DNA of 64,000 bases from Syngnathus acus (Eukaryota > Chordata > Actinopteri > Syngnathiformes > Syngnathidae). The notes below the pieces were generated by a model. That model saw nothing but the letters and a program-made list of their open reading frames with translations, searched no databases and was not told where the DNA came from. Shown here piece after piece: positions 46,001-60,600 of this stretch (positions are counted from its first letter, which is position 1; every line of letters starts with the position of its first letter). The stretch is from the NCBI RefSeq assembly GCF_901709675.1, contig NC_051089.1, positions 7,561,476 through 7,625,475 on the forward strand, read 5' to 3'. A program made the translations under genes and the position numbers.

Positions 46001-48620
46001 ATTGTTTGCAGCCATGAGGACCTCTCCAAGTCAATATGAGTTAATAATGTTAAGGTCGACATGCAGATCATCTCTCGAGACTTGGTCATCAGTGGGGCAG
46101 TTTGACAAAAATGTTTTTTTAAGCATGTTAAGGTCATTTGAGCCACAAGTAAAGATCCCAAAATTAACTACCACTAAAACGTGTCTATTGGATACTCAAA
46201 AGTTTCACTCATAGCATTCAGAGTTTCTTTTGAAAACTATTTTCCATTATTAAAAACAAAACCGAAAAAAAAACAACCATTGGCTGCTTTTTGTGCGGAG
46301 TCTAAACTCTGTGCCTTATAGTGCTTTGACGCCACCTTAGTGACAAGGACCTAACGCTACATTCCAGGAAGGGTGGAAATCAAATTTAACCAACTCGCAT
46401 TGTGCCAGTTGCAACCTCAAAGCGTTCCAGGTGAATATAAACAACAAAGATGGCCGATTTGGTTGCTCAAAACACATTTTGACCTCCAGCAAACGTGCCA
46501 TTGTAATTTTCCATATTGATATAAAAGAATATAGTTGTCAGAATAACAGCACTCATGCAAGCATACAGTACAAGTCACAAGTGTTATGTGAATTTATGTT
46601 GAATAACGAAATTGATTGAAATTTACCTTTGACTGGTTTGTGGGATGCATTTGTCAAGTGGCGTCCAAGTAGATTTGTTTTTATTTTTCTGGCTTGGTGA
46701 GATGACCCTCCCTGTTTGAGTACAATTGCAGTGCACTTGTCCTGGTCAGAGGTCGGGGGAAAACTCAGACTTCCCATTTTGTCTGGAATGGAGTATAAGC
46801 TGACAGAAGAAGTGTATTCATATTCATACAGCAGAATCGCTCCAACAATTGTAGAAAACAAAACAAAAGATTCAGTTGGGCAAACAGGGTTCGTGCTCAT
46901 CCAGTAATGTTGCGACAGTGTTGTTTTAAGGCAAATCAAATGTTCGAGCAGGAGATCAAGTGTTCTCTCTGCGGTCCGGTGTCACTTCCTGACACTGGCT
47001 GCTGCTTATACAGCGTTGCCGGACAGAGAATGGCTCAATTCATGCATAGGCTTCAGAGGTGGGAAGGTCTGGAGCTCTGTCCGTCCAGCCTGCGGACACA
47101 CGCACACACTCCTACACAAACACGTTTGACAGCCGACGCCAGTCATAACACAGCCCTGCTTTTCCCGTGTGCTGGGCCACAGTTGGTACTGGCATGAACA
47201 TTATCCACTCTGAGGTGTGTGCGACTGGCTCATCTTTCTCTCTCCGTTCCCATAACTGGCAATTCACTGCTCTCAGGTGCTTTAAACTGGCTGAGTTATA
47301 GATGCTTGAACGGAATGCTGCCATCATCGGCTTAAAGAGGTCAAGAGGTCACGATGACCTCAGCTGACACATCGATAACCTTAATGCCTATAAGTAGAGA
47401 TCGATGGCTATTGACCAGAAGCCATCTGACTGCATCATAAAGCTCCACCCACGTTAAAAGAAACACGAGATGTCTTTAGCGAACACACGTAGATAATTAG
47501 GCTTATTTTGAGCATTTCCTCCCCATTCAAAGTCCAAACGATTCAAGTGGTAGGTGCAGTAACCAATTATTTGCACTTAAATAGATTTTCTACTGCTTAT
47601 GCTTGTTAGCCTTTTTTTCCAATTTCGGTAGACGAGGACACGTCATAAAAAAGATGTAGAGGAGTGAAGTCAACCACAGTTGAAATCTTGATTGCTTGAA
47701 GGTGAATGGGTTGAATTTTGAAATACATTAATATATATATTTTTTTGTAGTTAACATCTGATGTAACGCTTATGCTTATTTGAGACAAGGGAGGCATAGC
47801 AGTTGACCATTTTTTGCGTCTCCTAACTGGGTGCACAACAAAGTAATAATAAACAAATATTAAAATAAAAAAATAAGATGAATTCATAATTAGTCATGCT
47901 AAAAATATATTTAAAAAAACCAACAACTTGATTTTGGAGAAAAGGTGTGTTCAAAACAAACCATACACGCTATCAGGTTGTTTAAACAAGTTTAGTGGGG
48001 GATTAAAAAGTTATTTACAATGACTAGTGAGCTCATACACTCGCACGTTAACAATAAGCATCTCCTACGTAAAAAGCGTTTGAGTTCAAATATTCGACAA
48101 AGTAAATCTGTGATTAGAGAAACACATTCAAAACTTACCAGGCATCAATAAAAAGTCAAGCAGTCTAAGCACATAAAAAGGATAAGAAAAGATAGCTGCC
48201 GTTAGGACGAGACTAGCTCATGGAATACACGACTTACGGCTGAGTGGACAGAGAAATATATACAGCACAAGAATATGTAACGTGAAATTGATTTACACAC
48301 CTGAGGAATGTGTTCGAAGACTTTGACTAATATGTTGTAATACGGCATGTTTGTCCCTGCTTTTCATTTTCATCACCTATACCAAAATACAAAAAAATGA
48401 AAGTGGTGCATACTAACTAGAGAAGCTGTCTTACTGTCTTATGTTGCAAAAAGGCTTTTTTTTTGTCCCTGCTTTTCATCTTTTACTAAAACACTAAAAA
48501 GTTAAATAAAGACATGTTGCTAATTGTTAGGATTGACAGAAATGACTAAAAGGAGTGCAGCGTAATTACGGTAAAAACGTACCGTCCATCTAAACCTCAG
48601 TGCTGTGTTTTGAGTTGCAT
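43079..48620. other. Convergent 3' region between kcnk2 and cenpf
   Basis: About 5.5 kb without recognisable coding exons on either strand. The left part probably contains the kcnk2 3' UTR and the right part the cenpf 3' UTR; I could not fix either poly(A) site. The open frames around 45.9-46.9 kb show no known domain and no exon structure. Confidence 0.55.
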
Positions 48621-51600
48621 TTACTGAACATGACAATTGTCTCCTTCCTCTGGTGACTCTTGCGAACGAGGAGTGACCGTTTCCTCGCACTTGTCAGTCG
48701 AGGAAGGAGGCAGCAGTAACTGGAGGTGACAAGTACAACAACATGAAGAATAACAAGTACATCCAGTTTGTGTGTTGGTGCTTACCTTGCCATCCAACGT
48801 CTGCCTGGCAGCCAGGCGAGGGCTGCATCGTTTTGCGGTGGTTCTCCTCATGATGAAGGGGCTGGCCTCACCCAGTGGGATGTCAGCAAAGCCTAACAAA
48901 AACAAATCTTGACTCCACTACGTCTAGATGTTGTCCAGCATGATGATAAAATACGCAGGGCATTCGTACCTCTCTGCACCAGCTCTGGAAGCCCCTCAGG
49001 CCTGAACTCATCGTCCTGTGGAGTACTCGGTTTTGGCGTGGTCGAGGCGTTAGCTCTGATCTTCTTGGTGAGGTTGTGGAGAGCCTCCTGGGCGCTGTCC
49101 TTATCGCTCATGTGTTTATGAGCCCTCTTCCCGGATGAGGAGCCCCGCGGTGACCTCTGTGGAGTCGCAGGATCTGTGTTCTCCGATTTGTCATCCAGGT
49201 GTTTGGTAGAGGACCTCGCTGAGCGTCTGCGGCCGTCGGCGGTGCCGGAGCGGCTGATGTTGTCTTTGCTCGCTAACAAATACTCCAGCTTTGTCGTCAG
49301 CGCGTCGTTGGCCTCTTCCAGTTTGCGCACCTCCAACAAGGAGTTGCAGTATTTGTCCATGGTGTCGTCCGCCTCCTGCGTCTTCTCCTCCACGAGCTGG
49401 TTGACTTCTTTGAGTTCACCTTTGACCTCCTCCAGATCTCTGCTGCGTGCGTCCAGGGTCGCCTTGAGCTCCTCCACCTCTTTGCTTTTTTCCTCACACT
49501 CTGCTTTTGCCTCCTTAAGGGACGACTTCAGCTCCTCTACCTCCTTCTTCCTCTCCTCAGTTTGAATTTGCAGTTCCTTATTTTCCACCTGTGCTGCTTC
49601 TTTGCAAGCTCCATCTGGTGGAAAAAGAGCAGGTCCATGTTAAAAATGGATTGGATTTTTTTTTTTTTATTCTGAAATATGGCATCACGGGTAATCCGCA
49701 GTTCGTGGCAAACGTTTATGGGGTTGAAAATGTGTTTAGCAGGTGTCCACGTATTTCATACCTTGGGCATTAGTGCCATCTACAGGAGATCACAGCACAC
49801 TGCACTTATCAATTCTGTTCAGGATTTTTGCAATTTTTTGTTGTTTTTAAAATACATTTATTAAGAAGTGGAAGGGATGAATGAGTTCTCATTTAGTTTT
49901 ATGGATTTTAAATATCACAGGTGGCTTTGAAATAAACCCAGATTCGTTGAAATGAAAGGAGTCTCCCCTGTGAGCGGTGTCGAGTCAACAAACCGGAGCT
50001 GCTCAGTAGGAGCATCTTCTCTTGCTCCAGCTGTTTGCAAGTCTTCATCCAAAGGTTCAACTTGCTGCGCGTGGCGTCTCGCTCTTTGGACACACGAGCG
50101 ACAACAGACGACAGCTCGGACACCTGGAGGGAAATAAAGAGTTACGCGGACTGAGGAGGGAATTGAAACCACCAATGTTTGCTGTTTGTATAAACGCACA
50201 TTTATTCATTTTGTATCATTTCAAATATTTTATACTGAAAATGGAGGTGTGCGTACCTGCTCGTTGAGCTTCGAGATGGACAGCTGCTGCGTTTCCAGCT
50301 TCTCTTCAAGGCAGGAAACCGTGGACTGAAGCTTCTGCTGCTCCTCTGACAGTTTCACCTTGTCGTCTTCAGCTCTTTGTTTGTCTTGTTCCAGTGCAGA
50401 AAGAGCCAAAGACAAACTCTTCTTCTCATCTTCCATCAGTGACAAGGCTGCCTGAAGCGTCTTTGTTTCCCCCTCCAGCCTGTTTCTGTCCTCCTCTACT
50501 CTATCTCTCTCCTGCTTCAGGGCAATGTTCTCCTCCTCGCTAGAATGGAGCATCTTGTTCTCCTGCTCTAGTCTCTCTTTTTCTTCTAGCAGTAGTCTAT
50601 TTTCTCCTTTTAGCTGTTCCTTATCATCTGCCTCTTTGGCCTTGACAAGGTCTTCTTCCAAATCCTCAATGCGAGTCATCAGATTGTTTTTCTGCCTTTC
50701 CCACTCCTTACCATTCATCTTCCACTTCTCCAGCTCCTCCTGCAGATGTTGTTTCTCGGCCTCCAGCTCCTCCAGGAGGTGCTTCAATCTCTCTCGCTCC
50801 TTCTCCATTTCTGCGCTCTTGTCTTCAAAAGACAACTCTCGCTGATTAGCCGCTTCGAGCTGGACTCTGAGATCGTCGGCCCGCCTCGTCAGCTTCTCAG
50901 CTTCCTCCCGCGACCCCCGCTCCAACTCCTCCACCCGGCACCTCTGCCTTTCCTCCTCTTCTCTCCGATCCATCTGTGCCCTCTCCAGCCCTCGCTCTAA
51001 TTCCTCCTTAGCAGCCTTCAGCTCCTCAAGCTCTGCGTTTTTCATCTGCAGAACTCGCTCCAGTTGCTCCTTCTCAGACCTCAGGTTGTCCAGAGTGTCA
51101 GAAAGCTTCGAGAGCTCCTCTCTGAGATCTTGTTTCTCTTCGTCCACCTGGGGTCAAACAAAACATGAATTCAGGTTTAAAAAAAACATGTACACGCACA
51201 CAAAAAATCTTATCAAGCAGCCACATTTGATAATGTTGCGTACCTTTATCCTTTGCTCCTCCAGCTCGGCTTTCATGGTCTCAGCCTGTATTGCAAGTCA
51301 CAGTTAAGCCTTACAACATTCTGTCTTATACAGTTGTTAGCGATATAAATATTGGGAAATACCTGAAGGACCGCTTCCTCAAGGTCTTGCTCTGCATCCT
51401 CCTTCTCTCGCTCCAGAGCATCAATGCGGTCTTGCAGTGAGTCAGACTTCCTCTGAGCGGCTGCAAACAGGCAAAGTCCTGGTCAGGCCACGAAGAAATT
51501 GACAAGGCTGCAAAAAATGACGCCAAAGTTACCTTTGAGAAGTTCGCTCACGTGCTTCTTCTTCCTCTCGTCAGATTCGATGCGGACGCGGAGCTTTTCA

Positions 51601-54600
51601 ATGCCGTTCCGCATCTGCTGGACTTCGTCCTGTGTGGAATTCAGTCGAGAGGCGATTTCTCCCTTTTCCAGGAGAGAGGACTCCAAAGACTGCGTCAGCT
51701 GTTGCACTTCTCCTTCCAAAGCCTTGGCAGAGAAACAGACGATAGTAACATTTTGAAAGCTTATGTCTATTGCCACTCTTTCATCACTCTTCTTATTCAC
51801 CTGGATTTTGCTGAACATGGTCTCCGTGTTGAGACTGGCACCCGTGCGATCTTCCTTAATCTTGTCAAGCTGCCCAATCAACTGTTCCTTCTCCCCCGTC
51901 TGCTGAGACATGGCTTCCTCCAAAACATTTATCTGCTCCGACAGCTTGAGACAACAACAAAAATATTGTCATTGTGTATTCTTTATGATTTGGACGAGCT
52001 TATTCCGAAACAAAAGTTCTTTTTGCACCTGATGCTTCTCTGTCTTCATTTTGTCTGCGCTGCTTTGCAGGGCTTCATTCTGCCTCTTTCCTGCTCTGAT
52101 GTCCTCCTCCAGGATGGAAATTAAGGACCTGGTGTCACAGTTGGTCTTCTCCAGCCCGTGTATTTTCTCTCGCAACTGGCTCGCAGCCTGACTCAGCTCG
52201 TCTCGTTCTTCAGAGCAGGAAACCAGCTCAGATCTCAGATGGATTGTCTTGAGAAGAAAATGACAAGTTATACAAGCCACCCAATTATATTAGATGCCTC
52301 TGCGGCTTTGGTGTCCCTAATGTTTTGCACGCGAATGAGCGCCCACCTCAGAGGAGAATGTTTCGATTTGCTGCGCCAAGCCTGAGCAGGTCCTCCTTTG
52401 AGTTTCCAGCTCATCTCCCAGCTTGCTGCGCTCCTCCTGCAGGGCCTCCAGCTCACACTCCATGCCCAGGATGTGCTGCTCCAGATTGGCTTTCTCCGAG
52501 CGAACCCTCTTCAGCTCGCTCTCCTGCTGGAGGAACTTCTCGTCCCACCCGCCTGCGTAACAAAAAAGATTAGCATGTAACTCAATGGCACACAAATTCA
52601 TCTGTATATTTTTACCTTTGGCCATTTCGAGTCCCTCCATCATCTCCATAACATCAGCTAGCTGGCATTTAGCAGTTTGGAGCTGCAGGGTTAAGTTTTC
52701 TCTATCTTCCGACAGCTGGGACAACTAAATTCAAACGCAGAATTGACATGTCAATTTAATAAATGACATTCCTAGACCAGCAATAACCCACCTGATCAGA
52801 GAGGCTATCCTTCTCCTTCAAAACTTTGTTCAGCTTGTTTGCCGCACAACGCGTCGCTTCTTCTGCCGCATCAACTTTCTGCTCCAAGGTTTGGACTTGC
52901 TTTTGGAGGTCTGAGGTCAACTCCTTTCTCAGTGCAAGGTCAGAGTTGAGTAGGTCAATTCTGGAAAGCAGGGCATAGACGTCCTCGTCCAGCTTTGAGA
53001 GTTTTTCGTGATCCTCTTCTAACTGCACGGGCTTCGTCTCTGCTCGACGGAATATCAACACACAAGTTCTTTGACTTTTGAATATATCTGTTTTGCTTGC
53101 AAATTTGTGTATTTCATTACTTACCGGTGGAGTGTAATGGAGCAGCTTCATGTTCGAGGACACCACAGGGAGTGCTCTCCTCATGATCCTGCAAGTGGGT
53201 TTAAAAAATAAAATAAAAGCCAGCCACTAAATCAAATTCTGTAACAAACTGGTCAGAGGACAACTCAATCAAAACAATTCTTTCATACCTGATCAAATTG
53301 TTTCTTTTCACTTCTCTGCATTTCCTGTCCATCTTCCATGCAAACATCTCTGTCTTCTTCCGCAAGTTCCTCGATCGTCTCTGGTTCGATTACGTCCGGT
53401 TTGAGGGCGGGTTCTGCTTCACTACAAGATTCAAAAGAGAATAGCTTTATTTCTCCTAATTGTTGCGTATTTATGAGTAGTTTACATTAAAAGTCACCAT
53501 ACCTGGGGGCCTCATCAGGTTGGAATGAGAGTTCCTCCAAGTCGGGCTCATTTATTGCCAAGGAGTCGAATGCTGGTTCCTCAGTGGATTCAGCATGAAC
53601 ATGGCTTGCTGGAATTAAGTTAAGTCAGTCTCAATGTGCCGTCGCTAGGGTTCAAATAAAAATCCCCTTCTGACATTCTCTATTTCAACTCACCATTGAT
53701 GTCTGCCTCTTCAGACTCGATGGAGCTCAACTTTTCTTCAGGTCTCTGTTGGTCCTGCGTTTGTGAGAGTGTCTGGATAAGGTGGTTTTGCTGGGCCACC
53801 TGCTCCAGCAACACGTCATACTGGTGCTTGAACACGCTCAGCTCTTGTTGTAAGCATGACAACTTCTGATGCAGTTCAGCCTGGTCCGTTTCAAACTGCC
53901 GGTTCCTGAGACACAATCGAGGCGCAATGGTTATCTAACAGAAGAGCATAAACACAGAGAATAACCATACCTGGATGTGTTCTCCTCCTCCATCCTCTTT
54001 TCTGTCCTTTCGAGATGCTCCTTCATCATGCGACACTCCTGTTCAGAGTCCTGGAGGAGTTTTTGGATCCGTTCCTTTTCTTCTTGCATAGAAGTCACCT
54101 CGTTATCACGCAGCTCGATGGTTGCTTGGGACCGCTGCTTCTCCATCAGCTGGGCTTCACTGGATTGCAGCTGAAGCTTCTCCTCCGCTGCTCGAGTCAA
54201 CTTGCTTGCCAGCTCGCCGAGTTGGGCCTCGAGCTGAGTTTTTTGCTCACAGAGAAGATCAAGAGTGGAGAGGAGCTGGGCTTTCTCTTCGGTGAGTTGC
54301 CTCAGTGTTGTTTCGGTGTTTTCTTTCTGCGCGGTCAATTGTTGTGTCAGTGTTTCAGCTTGCTGCTTCTCTTCTGTTAAAACCATCACGCTGGTCTGCA
54401 GGTGTTTGTTCTCCTCATGTAACGCGTCCAGCCTTGTTTCCAACTGCTGCTTCTGAACATTCACCTCATTTAAATCAGTCTGTAATTGATCGTTGGCATT
54501 TACCGACTGCTTCAGGGTTGCCTCGAGGTTGGTTTTCTCCTGAAGTGACTCTGTGTCATCTTCTTTGTCTTAATGATCTGGTTGAGAGTCGCAACTTGAG

Positions 54601-57600
54601 CCGTCAAAGCGGCGACTTCATCTTCCAACTGAGTGTATTTGACAGCGTCCTCCTCCAGCCGTGTTATTTCACAACTCCTCTCTGTCAGTTCCTCTCTGGC
54701 TGTCACATACTTGGACTCCAACATGGAGTTTTGAGACTGGACCTCCTCCAACCGTGTTTCCAAAACTGAGACCTAAAAGACAATTTTTTTTTTTTAAATG
54801 AGCATTTTGTTCCCAAAGTTTTGTTTTAATTGTTAACCAGTTGCTGCAAGAAGTATGGATCATCTCAAATGAGAAAAGGATTTGGTGTCTACCTGGGCTT
54901 GGCTATCCTCTAGTTGGACCACCATGTCAGAAATGTGACTTTGGTTTTGAGCTCGCTCCGTCTCCAGTGACTGAATGGTCTCCTTTAGTGTCTCAAATTG
55001 ACTTTCATAAGAGTTGACAGTTGTCTCATTGTCTTCCAGATCCATCTGAAGCATCTCCAATTGAACCTGTTTGCAAAAAAATATACAACATATATAAAAA
55101 AATCTTTACTATAAACTCAATAGATTACTGGAGGTGGCCAAAATACAGGCTCATAAAGTGGTACTGGCATCAATCTGAAAAAAAAAGTGGTATCAAAGAG
55201 CCCTACTTGAAGATATTCTTGTTTTGTTCAACTCAACATGAAAACTATGGTTAATTTATTCATTAAATTTTGCCAATTACCTGGTTAGTTTTGAATTTAA
55301 TTTATTGTAAACTCATCTGAAATAAACATTCACATACATATTTTATAATTTAATCTTGGTAAACACGTAGGATGATTTAAATTAAAAGTTAAAAAAATTA
55401 GTGAACTATCAAAATGAATTATTTTAGTTTTTTAAATTACTCTTGAAAACAAAATCAGGAGCATCCATTTGTTTTAAAAGCAACATGTCACTTGAGCACA
55501 AATGTTACGATTACTGATCGATCGAGCCAGTGTAATTGCGCCAAAGCAAACCTTAATTTTGTTCATGACAATCGTCTTCTCTTTCAGGAGCTCGGTAGTC
55601 TTGGCATGTTCGACTTCTGCACTGTTCAGCTTCTCCTTCAGACCCTTGATGCTGGCGTCTCTTTCTTCCAAGCCTTGCGAGGCTGCAGACAGAGTTGCCT
55701 TCATAGCCTTCACTTCAGTTTGGATGTTACACAACTCAGCTTTGGTGGCATTCAGGGCTTTCTCCGCGGCTTCACACTTTTCTCCGAGACTCTTTTCCTT
55801 GTTGAGGAAGCTTTGAGCTTCCAATGCTTTACTCTCAGACAGCTGGCTCAATTTCTGCGTGAGCTCTGAAACTTCTTTTTCCAGGTGATTTTTGAGCTCG
55901 GTGTGAGAGCGGTTGACCATCTCAAGTTCACTTTTCAGCAATGGGAGTTTCTCAACTGCATCTTTGCTTGAGGAAAATGTCTCCTCTAAAGATGATATTT
56001 GCTCCTGAAGCTCGTTTACTTTCTCACTGTGTCTATCTTTCAGGAGCTTTAGAGGAGAAAGAAGAATTTCATTAACATACAAACCATTCTTAGATCATTT
56101 TTTCGTCCAACATGTGATTGAACTTTACCTGTATTTCTTTCAACCTCCCTTGGAGATCATTGTCCAAGTCTTCATTTTGTTTCTCCAGAGACAAGAGTCG
56201 AGCCCGGTCTTCTCTAAGGAGCCTTTCCTTCTCCGCCGCTTGATCGTACACCCCCCGGAGCTCCGCCTCCAGCTGTTGCAGCTTTTGCGTATTTTCCGCA
56301 TCCATCCTTTTGTGTTCTTCCTCGCGCTCGGACATCTTCTTGCTTTTTTTCTGCAGCTCTGCTCCAAATTGCTCTTGGGTCTTCAGCAACTGATCCATTG
56401 AGTTGATCTGAAACACGCGGAGGTGAAATGAAGCGTTGTACAAATCAAGACACTAATTCCTTCATTGCAAAGCGCACCTGATTTTTTGTGAGTAGGAGCT
56501 CTTGCTGAGTTTCCTCCAACTGGAGCTTGATTTGTGTCGTCTCCTCCGTCTTCACTGCGACGCTTTCCTCACATTGTCGCATCACAGCAGCTTTCTCCTC
56601 GGACAATCTGTGTGCAATGAGCAACAATGCATGTTACGATGCAGACATAATTGTGTCCTACAATGTTGGGCGTTTTTCAAATTTCCAGGTTTATCAGCTC
56701 TGTTGCACCGTTGAAAATTAATCTCAGTTGAGTAAGACTCTGACTCGATTTAAAGCGATTTATAGGGATAATTGTGGATCTTGACATCAAAATTAAATTG
56801 ATAGTCTACACCGCTACTCTACCTCAACAGGATACAAGCGAAACTTCTTGACCTCTCTCTCACCTTAAATTTCTCTCTTCCTGCTCCGCAGTAGCCTGAG
56901 CAAGGCTCTCCCTCAGCTGTCGTATTTCATCTTGGCCGAGTTCAATAAGCTGTTCTTTGGAGCGCGTCAGGTCGGAGGCTACTCGCTGCTCGTCATGCAG
57001 CTGAGCGATGTTCTTCTCGGCGTGCTCCGCTCGGGCAATTTCCTTCTTCAGCTGCGATTGCAATTCCTTGACCTGAACAGATCGAGTGATTAGAGCCAAG
57101 CCGACCGAAATAGTGTTACAGGAAGAAATTCACAGTCGTATTAGTGTTCACCTGTTTTTCAAGTTGGGTCACCTGTGCACCAAGATTTTCCAGATCTTTG
57201 GTGTGTTTCTGTTCAGCCTCAGAGGATTTGGTCTGGAGCTGCTTGTATTGATGCTCCCGCTCTTCCAGCTCTGTACTCTTGATGAGGAGTTCTCCCTTCA
57301 GGCTGTCAATGTGTGCTGACAGCTTGGCCTGCTCCTCCTCTGCACTCCTCAGCTGCTTCTACAATGCAGAGAAACATATTGGAATGACATGAAGAACGAC
57401 ACACGGTGATGACTCTTGTTGATGTAGTTGGTTGGATAAATATCTTTACCTTCAATTCTTCGTTCGCCTCTTTCTGTGAGCTCAGACTTTGGTCCAATAC
57501 ATTGATTTTATCAGCGAGTTCCTTCTGCGTGGCTTCTGCATGGTTGATGAGTGCATCCTTCTCGTTCTTCCAATCCAGCAGAGCTTGATGCTTTTGTGTC

Positions 57601-60600
57601 AGCTGCTTGCACTCGTCATGACTCGCACCAAGACTTTTCTTCAGTTCTTGACCTTCTTTTACAGCCTCTGTCAACTTGTTGGCCAACTGCTCCTCTGCTT
57701 GCTTCTGTTTCTGCATTTCCTTCTGGGCCCTAGAAAATGATTGCAACAAGGTTAATTGGCTTTCATTAAATCAAGGAGCAATAATGGATGGGACTTTTTT
57801 TGGTCCCAATGTCTACCATTCATTTTTAGTCTCAGCGTCGGAGAGCGTCTTCCTTAGGTTTTCCAGCTCCAGCGTCGAAGCTTGGGACTGCTGCTCCAGT
57901 TTGCATTGCAGTCTCTTCAGCTCTTCTTTTTGACTTTCGCATTTTGCTAAGGAACAACAAATAATACGCTGAATGCTTAGTGGGCCCAAAATAAAAAAAC
58001 AGGTGGTATGTGAATCTATATATTGCTCTTCGCTACTCTAATGCTACCATTAAGTTACCTTTGAGATCATCCAGGAGTCCTTGGGTGCGTTTGAGAGTCT
58101 GCTCCAAGGTCTTCTTTTCTTCCTCAAGTTGTGACAGCTGCCTATTGCTCTGGTCCAACTGGACAGAAGTGCTGTTCTTCTCTCGCTGATGCTCCTGGAG
58201 TCAGAAAAGGAAGCAATGAGTGATACAGACAAGCTATTAAAATGTGTGTTTGTACTGTATTCATTTATTATCCGTTATAAAACCAGTTATCTACCTCCAC
58301 CTAGCCGAAAACACAATAACACAAAACAATAAAATTGAATTCTGAACTTGGACTGGTAAATCACTATTTTGAAACCGGAAGCCATTGCCAAGAAGATCAA
58401 ACCACTACAAATCTCAAAAGTCAGGTGATAGAAAGAAAAAAATGGTAGATGACCTCTAGTTTCTTGCGGAGGTCCTCCTCTTTGGTCTGGCTGGCCTGGA
58501 GGCTCTGCTGTGAGAGCAGCAGCTTCTGTTTCTGTTCCTCCACCTCCCTCTCCAGCTGACTCCTCTGAGAACACATCTGGAACACGGCAAGAAGATGGTT
58601 TGACAATAATAATGACACACATGGCAAAATGAAGTCAGGCTGAGTTACTTTCTCCAAATCAGTCTGCAGTATGTTGTTGTCTTTTTTGGACTGTTGGATC
58701 TCTTGTGTTAACTTGGTTCTGGTCTGCTCCAATTGTTGCTCCAAAGTCTGATGAGATCTTTGCAGTTGGGCTAGCTCCTACACACATTAAAAATGATCAG
58801 GCGTTGTTTTAGTTTGAACACATTTAAAAGGCCAGATGCAGGCAGGGCTCTGTGTCGTTGCACCTTCTGGCTATCTCGCTCCTGGTCCTTGACCTTCTGT
58901 TCCAGGGCTCGTCTGCAGCTCTCAGCATTGTGTCTCTGACAGCTCATCTCTTCAGTAACTTGCTTCAGCTTCTGCTCAACTGTAGAACACTAAGAAAGAG
59001 AAGCAGCAGCATTTAAGACACATTTGCCAGAAAATCCCACACGTTCCTTTTCTACACGGTCTAGTAGACAAAAAGAAATGTGACATGAGATCTTACCTTG
59101 ACCTCGAGCTGCTGATGTCTGTCTGTGGTCTGACGCAGCTCGTGGCTCGTCTTGGCCAAGTCTCGGTCCCGCTCAGTCAGGTCTTTGCAGGCCTGGGTCA
59201 GTTGGACTTGTAGGTCCTGCAGTTTGGAGGCCTGGCTGCTAATCTCTCTCTCGTGACTGGACATGCTCCTCTCCAGCTCTGACACACGGCCACGCAGCTC
59301 TGAAACAAATATAATTAAAATGTTTCGCAATTATATCATCCATCTGAAAAGATAAACACCAGGACAATAATTCACTCAAGTTACAACTCTATTTTAATTT
59401 GTGATCAGCACCTTGGTTGAGTATTTTCAGTTGTTCCATCTGGTGGGATCCACCCGGACTCGCTGCTGCCGTTCTGGGACAGCTCATCCGCTGGCTCGAT
59501 TTGATGGGCGTCTCTTCGTGCGCTTCCCAAAGGGACGTGCCACGCCTCTTCAGAGGCGTTTCAGCAATTTCCTGAGACTGGCGGACATGTGCTCGATCTT
59601 GTTGCTGCCATGGGAAAATAGAGGATCCGGCTTGGCGAGCAGCAATGTCTTTGTGGGTCACACTGGCCGACGACTGATTCAACAGCTACAAAAGAAACAA
59701 AATGGCAAAAGTATTAGGTGGAAGAAGCTTCGTAATGATGACTGACATACTCACTTTGACTTGAAGGACATTTAATTCATTCTCCAGCTTTTTTCTTTCC
59801 TCTACCTCATGGTTATATTTCTCTTGAAGGTCCTCTAGTTTGTTATCTGTAGCAAATATACAAGATTGATGTCAGATTTGTGATGTTCTTGCAGGTACAG
59901 CAATATTTATTCAATCTTAAAAAGTTAGGTGGGAAAGGTTTACAGTGGTTTACCTTGCGGTCTGTAAGATGAAACTGGAGTGGAGAAACTCCTCTGTGGA
60001 GTAACAAACGCCTGCAGATCCGAGGAGGATGGCAAGGAGCAAGAGCCGGCAGGTTGAGAACGATCCAGTTCATTTTTGTACCTGAAAGTCCAAATAAGAT
60101 TTTTTGGGGCGGCAACGGATTAGCGATGCAGTTTCACTATAGCTTGTGTTTAGTCAAAATTTACAGATACAAAAAAAAAACACAACTCACTTCTTAAGCT
60201 CTTGCTCCAGTCGCTCTATGGTGTTTCTGCAAGTGTTGAGCTGGCCCTCCAAATATCTCACCTTTATGAAGACAAAGATTTCCATTTTGATTTTAGACAT
60301 GCAAACAAACTCAACAAAACACAATTTCAATATGAGATCATATACAAACATTTGCCGTAAACACTTTGGCCTGACTACAGAGGCAGAAAATTAAACAAAT
60401 TCTTTTTAAGTCAAACTCACCTGCTGCTCTTTGACTCCCAGATCATGCAAAACCTTTTGGCGAGCTTTCTCTACGGAGTCGCATGACTCTACTAAAGACT
60501 GGTTCTCTCTTTTCAAAACAGATGCCTCATTGCGTTCACTGTCCACCTGTAAAAAAAAATAAAAAATAGTATACCATTTAAATTGTATTTTTTTGCCCCT

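Noticed and set aside
45892-46939. Open frames of 89-128 aa between kcnk2 and cenpf
   Set aside because: No known domain, no splice-supported extension, and ordinary AT-rich intergenic composition.
49176-54769. Many plus-strand open frames rich in Ser, Leu and Phe opposite cenpf
   Set aside because: They are antisense shadows of Glu/Lys/Leu-rich coiled-coil exons, where stop codons are rare on the other strand.
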